From Bordetella parapertussis (GTDB taxonomy: Bacteria > Pseudomonadota > Gammaproteobacteria > Burkholderiales > Burkholderiaceae_B): 7,058 nucleotides of DNA. A program made the translations under genes and the position numbers. The notes below the pieces were generated by a model. The model had not been told where the DNA came from, ran no database searches, and was given only the letters and a program-made list of their open reading frames with translations. This document shows, one piece after another, positions 4,680 through 7,058 of the stretch. The stretch spans positions 1-7,058 of the forward strand of contig CAMEAW010000145.1 of NCBI GenBank assembly GCA_945911685.1, written 5' to 3'. The stretch's first letter is position 1. Every line of letters begins with the position of its first letter.

Positions 4680-6311
4680 ATGGCTAACTTAGTCCCCGAC
4701 CTCTTAAAACCGAAGTACACCACTGGCATCGAGCGCGAGCTTGATGTCTTGTATCGCCTTGAGGCCTCACTGCCCGACGGCTATGAAATCTTTCATAGCG
4801 TGTCGTGGCACTCACTACATAACGACCGCGACAAACACGGCGAGATCGATATTGTGGTGCTCTCGCCTATCGGTAACGTATTACTTGTTGAGGTTAAAGC
4901 CGGTGACGTTTCGATTACCAATGGTCAAATCACCAAGTTCTATCGCGATGGCCCCAGTGATGTGGGGCGGCAGACTCGGATTCAGTTTGCAGCTGTGATC
5001 AGTCGGTTATCGCATGCGGGCTTGCATACCCATGTCACCAATTGCCTTGTACTACCCGACTACATCGTAGGTGATCAACAAATTATTACTATGCCGCCTG
5101 AACGCATTATTGATGCAACGCGTTTTGATCAGTTAGGGTCGCTTACCAGAGAAATGCTGGCTGTCGACCAACCAGCCGCCGACGTTGAACGTATTCGTAA
5201 ATTCTTTTGCAATCAATTTAACGTCACGCTAGACATGCGCGTATTGGGCGAGCAGGTGCGCACCACGACCCTACGCTTGGCTGATGGCCTTGCCACTTGG
5301 GTGCCACGCATTACGTCCCCCTCAGGTGTGATAAAAATACAAGCCACAGCCGGTTCAGGCAAAACACAGCTTGCACTTAAATTATTAGAAGACGCCTCAG
5401 TAAAGTCTTTTAAAAGCCTATACGTTTGCTACAACAGAAGCCTGGCGGATCACATTGGGCATATTGCACCGGCCAAGGCTAAGGTCGCAAGTTTTCATGA
5501 ACTGTGTGTTGAATATTATCGGCAAACGATAGGCGATCCTGATTTTGCGGCGCCAAACAATTACGACCGCTTAAGTCAGCACTATTGCGAAGCAATCGAC
5601 GCCAACGCTAGTTTGCAACAGCGCTATCAACTCATTGTGTTGGATGAGGGGCAAGACTTTCAACCCGAATGGGTGGCAGCGCTGCTGCCCCAGTTAACAG
5701 ATGACGGCAAGATCTATCTACTGGAGGACGACGCGCAACGGCTTTATATTCGCGACGAGTTTGATCTAACGGATGTGGTAACCGTGAGCTGCCAAGATAA
5801 CTTTCGAACTCCAGGCGCGATTTGTCATGTCATCAATGCACTTGGATTAACTGAACCGCCTGTGGTGTCTCGTTCTTTCTACCAAGGCGAATCACCTAAT
5901 TTTTATACTTACAACAATGACACAGAACTATTGCGTCAAACCGAAGTCTCAGTCGAGCATCTACTCAAACGCGGCATCGCCCTTAAAGATATTGCCATTA
6001 TTAGTTGGCGTGGCTTGGCCGGTTCGATCTTAATTAAGACACCTCAACTAGGTGAATTCACTTTGCGCCGCCCGACCGGTAAGTATTCAACCGCTGGCGA
6101 CGCGCTATGGACTGAAGGCGCACTACTAACGGATTCTGTCTATCGCTTCAAGGGTCAAAGCGCAGCAGGCATCGTGCTGACTGAAGTTGATTTTGAAAAC
6201 TTTGATGACAAAGCACGACGCCAACTGTTTGTGGGCTTAACGCGCGCTCAACTGGCCGTTGAAGTGGTGTTGACTGAACAAGCTGCAGATTGTTTGAATA
6301 GCGTTGTTTAA
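4680..6311 (+). CDS. NERD nuclease domain fused to UvrD-like superfamily 1 helicase
   Basis: 543 residues, cytoplasmic. About 10-130 is a NERD domain of the PD-(D/E)XK nuclease fold: E18 in GIERE, D57 in GEIDIVVL, and E71-V-K73 in LLVEVKAGDV, the expected metal-binding and catalytic set. About 215-540 is a superfamily 1 helicase core: Walker A ATAGSGKT (222-229), motif Ia YVCYNRSLADHI (248-259), Walker B VLDEGQDF (320-327), motif III LLEDDAQRLY (347-356), NFRTP with R375, motif V-like YRFKGQSA (488-495) and motif VI VGLTRAQ (518-524). All key residues look intact, so an ATP-driven helicase coupled to a nuclease is expected. The helicase half is shorter than classical UvrD/Rep and lacks room for full 1B/2B domains. 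Such fusions occur in DNA repair and in phage-defence settings; which applies here is not settled by sequence. No clear ribosome binding site precedes ATG 4680, though I see no better start. Confidence 0.92.
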   Translation: MANLVPDLLKPKYTTGIERELDVLYRLEASLPDGYEIFHSVSWHSLHNDRDKHGEIDIVVLSPIGNVLLVEVKAGDVSITNGQITKFYRDGPSDVGRQTRIQFAAVISRLSHAGLHTHVTNCLVLPDYIVGDQQIITMPPERIIDATRFDQLGSLTREMLAVDQPAADVERIRKFFCNQFNVTLDMRVLGEQVRTTTLRLADGLATWVPRITSPSGVIKIQATAGSGKTQLALKLLEDASVKSFKSLYVCYNRSLADHIGHIAPAKAKVASFHELCVEYYRQTIGDPDFAAPNNYDRLSQHYCEAIDANASLQQRYQLIVLDEGQDFQPEWVAALLPQLTDDGKIYLLEDDAQRLYIRDEFDLTDVVTVSCQDNFRTPGAICHVINALGLTEPPVVSRSFYQGESPNFYTYNNDTELLRQTEVSVEHLLKRGIALKDIAIISWRGLAGSILIKTPQLGEFTLRRPTGKYSTAGDALWTEGALLTDSVYRFKGQSAAGIVLTEVDFENFDDKARRQLFVGLTRAQLAVEVVLTEQAADCLNSVV

Positions 6312-6341
6312 TTCTCAAACTGTGTGCAAAGACTTTCAACA

Positions 6342-6365
6342 TAACAATCAATATTTGGATTGTTA
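6342..6365. other. Hairpin downstream of the NERD-helicase gene
   Basis: TAACAATC (6342-6349) and GATTGTTA (6358-6365) form a perfect 8-bp stem with an 8-base loop, 30 bp after the stop codon. It is not followed by a T run, so it may be a 3'-end stabilising structure that works with the weak terminator just beyond. Confidence 0.4.
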
Positions 6366-6377
6366 AGTCGCTTAAGG

Positions 6378-6395
6378 ATGCTTTTTTAGCATTTT
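6378..6395 (+). terminator. Weak factor-independent terminator of the NERD-helicase gene
   Basis: ATGCT (6378-6382) and AGCAT (6388-6392) form a 5-bp stem with a five-T loop, running into TTT (6393-6395) for a T4 tail counting the stem's last base. The stem is short and not GC-rich. Together with the preceding hairpin it is the best candidate for ending this transcript. Confidence 0.35.
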
Positions 6396-6449
6396 GTAAA
6401 AAGATACCTCGCCCGAAGCGTCCGCTTTCCTAAAGAAAATCCCTCACCT

Positions 6450-6466
6450 GCCTCACGCCCTGAGGC
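6450..6466. other. GC-rich hairpin between helicase and MerR genes
   Basis: GCCTCA-CGCCC-TGAGGC is a perfect 6-bp stem with a 5-base loop. No T run follows on the plus strand. On the minus strand T-rich sequence comes only about 10 bases later. Function unclear; it may contribute to separating the two plus-strand transcripts. Confidence 0.3.
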
Positions 6467-6509
6467 ACTCACCCCTCTATTGTCCAACCCAATCCGCTAA
6501 TTTTTATTA

Positions 6510-6530
6510 ATACAGTTGATTTATACAGTT
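6510..6530 (+). repeat. Direct repeat ATACAGTT upstream of merR-like gene
   Basis: Two exact copies of ATACAGTT at 6510-6517 and 6523-6530, 13 bp apart, lie just upstream of a TATAGT hexamer (6530-6535) that could serve as a -10 element. They lie where a -35 region would be and could be activator or regulator contact sites. Confidence 0.35.
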
Positions 6531-6560
6531 ATAGTGTTATTATTAACACATGAACACTAT
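6531..6560 (+). promoter_or_regulatory. Nested dyads overlapping the MerR start codon
   Basis: ATAGTGTT (6531-6538) and AACACTAT (6553-6560) are perfect 8-bp inverted arms around the ATG at 6550. Nested inside, GTGTTA-TTAT-TAACAC (6534-6549) is a second perfect dyad ending right before the ATG. The two share the left arm and so are mutually exclusive as RNA hairpins. There is no Shine-Dalgarno. If TATAGT (6530-6535) is the -10, the transcript would start about 8 bases before the ATG and be nearly leaderless. Candidate operator for autoregulation. Confidence 0.4.
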
Positions 6561-6984
6561 CAACAACACCCAAACGTTCTCGCTTGACGAGCTCTGTGCC
6601 CTTACCGACCTCACCAAACGCACGGTTCGCTACTACGTCCAAATCGGGCTAGTAAACCGGCCTGAAGGTGAAACACGGGCAGCAAAGTACTCGCCACAGC
6701 ATCTTGAACAACTTTTGCTTGTCAAAAAATGGACAGCAGCCGGGGTATCGCTTGACCGTATTCGTGAACTGCTTCAAGGCGGCTCAGCGCCAGTTCCTGA
6801 GCGAGGACGCGTGCCCGGGTCAATCGAAGTCTGCAGTCACTTGCATGTGGCCGAGGGCGTTGAGCTTGTAATTGAACCTACCCGCGCTGGGTTAACACCC
6901 GAGCAATTGCGTCACTTTGTTCGCGCCGTGATGAGCGCCTACGAACAAATCAACCAAGACAGCACAACAAAGGCAAACCAATGA
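6550..6984 (+). CDS. MerR-family transcriptional regulator
   Basis: 144 residues, cytoplasmic dimer expected. Residues about 9-77 are a MerR winged helix-turn-helix: FSLDELCALTDLTKRTVRYYVQIGL (helix-turn-helix), RPEGETRAAKYSPQHLEQL (wing) and then VKKWTAAGVSLDRIRELL. The C-terminal part (about 88-135, including GVELVIEP and LTPEQLRHFVRAVMSAYEQI) has no cysteine cluster or drug-binding domain of the metal or multidrug types; its lone Cys95 is unlikely to bind metal alone. The GETRAA wing and this C-terminus resemble, from memory, MerR proteins encoded next to VIT/VWA-domain proteins. The stop overlaps the next start (ATGA, 6981-6984), so both are one operon, probably controlled by this protein. 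The start has no Shine-Dalgarno and may be nearly leaderless. Confidence 0.9.
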   Translation: MNTINNTQTFSLDELCALTDLTKRTVRYYVQIGLVNRPEGETRAAKYSPQHLEQLLLVKKWTAAGVSLDRIRELLQGGSAPVPERGRVPGSIEVCSHLHVAEGVELVIEPTRAGLTPEQLRHFVRAVMSAYEQINQDSTTKANQ

Positions 6985-7058
6985 GCGAAATTCTCGAACT
7001 CTTCGAATCCAATGGCCCACAGGCTACCTTGCGTAACAGCCAGGGCGCACCACTGATC
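6981..7058 (+). CDS. Start of a gene cut by the right edge, possibly a VIT-domain protein
   Basis: 26 codons from ATG 6981 to the edge, beginning MSEILELFESNGPQATLRNS and continuing QGAPLI. AAAGG lies about 7 bases upstream, and the ATGA overlap with the MerR stop supports the start. The opening followed by 'G-x-PL' fits the N-terminus of VIT-domain proteins, which are typically paired with VWA domains and encoded beside this type of MerR regulator. This is inference from the neighbour, because too little sequence is visible to identify a domain. Confidence 0.55.
   Translation, partial: MSEILELFESNGPQATLRNSQGAPLI

Noticed and set aside
4741..4998. 85-residue plus-strand frame
   Set aside because: It lies inside the NERD domain in another frame; the NERD frame carries the catalytic motif.
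6148..6351. 67-residue minus-strand frame
   Set aside because: Antisense to the helicase C-terminus (motifs V and VI).
6668..6871. 67-residue plus-strand frame
   Set aside because: It lies in another frame inside the MerR gene.

Overview
The window looks like a chromosomal segment of a Gram-negative proteobacterium of moderate GC content (a little under half, by eye). A betaproteobacterium is the best guess, though a gammaproteobacterium is possible. The guess rests on a lipobox lipoprotein resembling the TbpB-like 'solute-binding' lipoproteins, YafY-type WYL regulators, and a MerR regulator of the kind found beside VIT-domain proteins. Nothing in the sequence fixes the genus.

Layout. 1-569 (minus) is the 5' part of a surface lipoprotein that runs off the left edge. 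570-906 is non-coding by my reading and holds that gene's leader, an FNR-like box and three exact-period 39-bp tandem repeats. 907-1881, 2027-2452, 2449-2754 and 2758-3729 (all minus) form a compact unit. In transcription order it is a WYL regulator (WYL2), a 101-residue soluble protein, an overlapping 141-residue four-helix membrane protein, and then, behind its own promoter, a second WYL regulator (WYL1). WYL1 and WYL2 are about 70% identical without a gap, and about 105 bp upstream of each is conserved too. 3730-4035 holds the WYL2 promoter region and one doubtful 39-residue reading frame. 4036-4503 (minus) encodes a YbjN-like protein. It diverges from 4680-6311 (plus), which encodes a NERD nuclease domain fused to a UvrD-like superfamily 1 helicase. 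The 176 bp between these two genes carry four dyad symmetries, one of them a near-perfect 27-bp palindrome. 6312-6549 holds hairpins and a promoter region. 6550-6984 (plus) is a MerR regulator whose stop codon overlaps the start of a further gene cut off by the right edge.

How the parts may work together (inference). Two WYL regulators, two unrecognised small proteins, a membrane protein and a nuclease-helicase fusion within about 5.5 kb have the texture of an accessory or defence-type locus. WYL proteins often control such loci, and NERD-helicase fusions are nucleic-acid-processing enzymes. The least explained part is the WYL2 / 101-aa / 141-aa / WYL1 block with its duplicated promoter. Sequence words from that promoter recur in the 39-bp repeats just downstream of WYL1. 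The flanking lipoprotein and MerR operon look like ordinary neighbours.
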